This document shows, in pieces, positions 6,560 to 6,827 of a stretch of 6,827 bases of DNA; position 1 is the stretch's first letter; the number at the start of each line of letters is the position of its first letter. Below the pieces are notes generated by a model that worked only from the letters and a program-made list of their open reading frames with translations, searched no databases and was not told the origin of the DNA. Source of the stretch: an uncultured Odoribacter sp. Its GTDB lineage: Bacteria > Bacteroidota > Bacteroidia > Bacteroidales > Marinifilaceae. Where the stretch lies: assembly GCA_934725835.1 (NCBI GenBank), contig CAKVCR010000154.1, forward strand, positions 1 to 6,827. Direction: 5' to 3'. The position numbers and the translations under genes are program-made.

Positions 6560-6579
6560 TAAACTTTGTGTGAGTTTAA

Positions 6580-6768
6580 TTATTTAAAATATCTGTTATA
6601 CAGACCTTCAAATCCTTTTCCGTGACGAGCTTCATCTTTACACATTTCGTGTACAGTGTCATGAATGGCATCCAAATTTAATTTTTTAGCTAAAGTAGCG
6701 ATACGTTTTTTATCCTCACAAGCACCAGCCTCTGCTTCCATTCTCTTTTTCCTGACTTCGTCACTCAA
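6580..6768 (-). pseudogene. C-terminal remnant of a rubrerythrin-type NADH peroxidase
   Basis: The 62 codons translate to a clear piece of the ferritin-like domain of rubrerythrin-type NADH peroxidases. MEAEAGACEDKK (10-21) and AIHDTVHEMCKDEARHGKGFEGLYNRYF (34-61) are typical of the last two helices. Glu46 and His49 (EARH) form the final ExxH di-iron ligand motif. Complete relatives are about 180 residues, with a rubredoxin-like four-cysteine zinc or iron site and the first half of the di-iron domain. Both are absent here. The frame begins only with a TTG at 6768 and is closed by TGA at 6783-6781. The bases beyond show no matching residues in any frame up to the window edge. One ATG inside (6741-6739) would give a still shorter product. 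Half a di-iron site should not work, so a decayed gene is likely. A sequencing or assembly fault is the alternative. Confidence 0.7.
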
Positions 6769-6783
6769 AAAATATGTATATCA

Positions 6784-6801
6784 CAACTTGTTGATAAACA
6801 A
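6784..6801. repeat. Two overlapping small palindromes
   Basis: CAAC-TT-GTTG (6784-6793) overlaps TTGTT-GATA-AACAA (6788-6801). Within them, TGTTGATAA (6789-6797) differs by one base from the DnaA box TGTGGATAA. They lie upstream of the promoter-like box at 6809-6816 and could be an operator or a DnaA site. Such short motifs also arise by chance in AT-rich DNA. Confidence 0.35.
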
Positions 6802-6816
6802 TATTTTGTATCTTCG
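6787..6816 (+). promoter_or_regulatory. Possible plus-strand promoter reading out of the window
   Basis: CTTG at 6787-6790, 18 bases, then TATCTTCG at 6809-6816, followed by TG. This is one base off TAnnTTTG, with slightly short spacing. If real, it serves a plus-strand gene beyond 6827 that would be divergent from the peroxidase remnant. Confidence 0.4.
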
Positions 6817-6827
6817 TGTCACCTAAT

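Noticed and set aside
6762..6826. Continuation of the peroxidase in another minus-strand frame (a simple frameshift)
   Set aside because: One frame is open here, but its residues (a run ending VVIYIFFE) do not resemble the expected ferritin-like helix, so a frameshift alone does not explain the loss.
1..6827. CRISPR arrays, insertion sequences, tRNA, rRNA, riboswitches, or a defence or biosynthetic cluster
   Set aside because: No regular repeat-spacer pattern, transposase, terminal inverted repeats, cloverleaf sequence or cluster genes were found on reading both strands; the content is ordinary core chromosome apart from the points listed.

Overview
The window looks like chromosomal DNA of an AT-rich member of the Bacteroidota, most likely Bacteroidales. 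Three things point there. Several intergenic spaces carry the TAnnTTTG -7 promoter element of that phylum. Starts lack Shine-Dalgarno sequences. The proteins (GyrA, the short RsmI-like methylase, the MBL hydrolase and the C-terminal peroxidase fragment) have the character of Bacteroidales families. The assignment rests on remembered family features, not on a search.

Layout, left to right. A minus-strand gene enters at the left edge (1-99) with only a signal peptide and a few mature residues visible. Its start lies 9 bases after the stop of a minus-strand short-chain dehydrogenase (109-918), so the two probably form an operon, with a good promoter at 946-977. A perfect 23-bp hairpin (1028-1080) then ends the next minus-strand unit, gyrA (2280-4790) followed 27 bases later by a secreted TPR protein (1077-2252). 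A TAnnTTTG box and a pair of 11-base direct repeats lie upstream of gyrA. Next, a PhnP-like metallo-beta-lactamase-fold hydrolase (4916-5686, minus) is divergent from an RsmI-like SAM-dependent methylase (5780-6484, plus), and their two -7 boxes lie in one short shared control region. The methylase converges on a hairpin (6525-6559) and then on a 62-codon fragment (6580-6768, minus) that matches only the C-terminal end of a rubrerythrin-type NADH peroxidase. The bases upstream of that fragment hold a plus-strand promoter-like motif and palindromes instead of the missing N-terminal coding sequence.

The genes are mostly housekeeping: DNA supercoiling (GyrA), a probable RNA or small-molecule methylation, a phosphodiesterase-type hydrolase, an oxidoreductase and an envelope TPR protein. 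I see no mobile element, CRISPR array, tRNA or rRNA, and no convincing new multi-gene system. The points most worth following are the truncated peroxidase with its replaced upstream region, Met at the GyrA position that is usually acidic, the repeats around the gyrA promoter, and the interleaved divergent promoters. No gene-free stretch exceeds 300 bases; the longest is 158 bases (919-1076), and it holds a promoter and a terminator.
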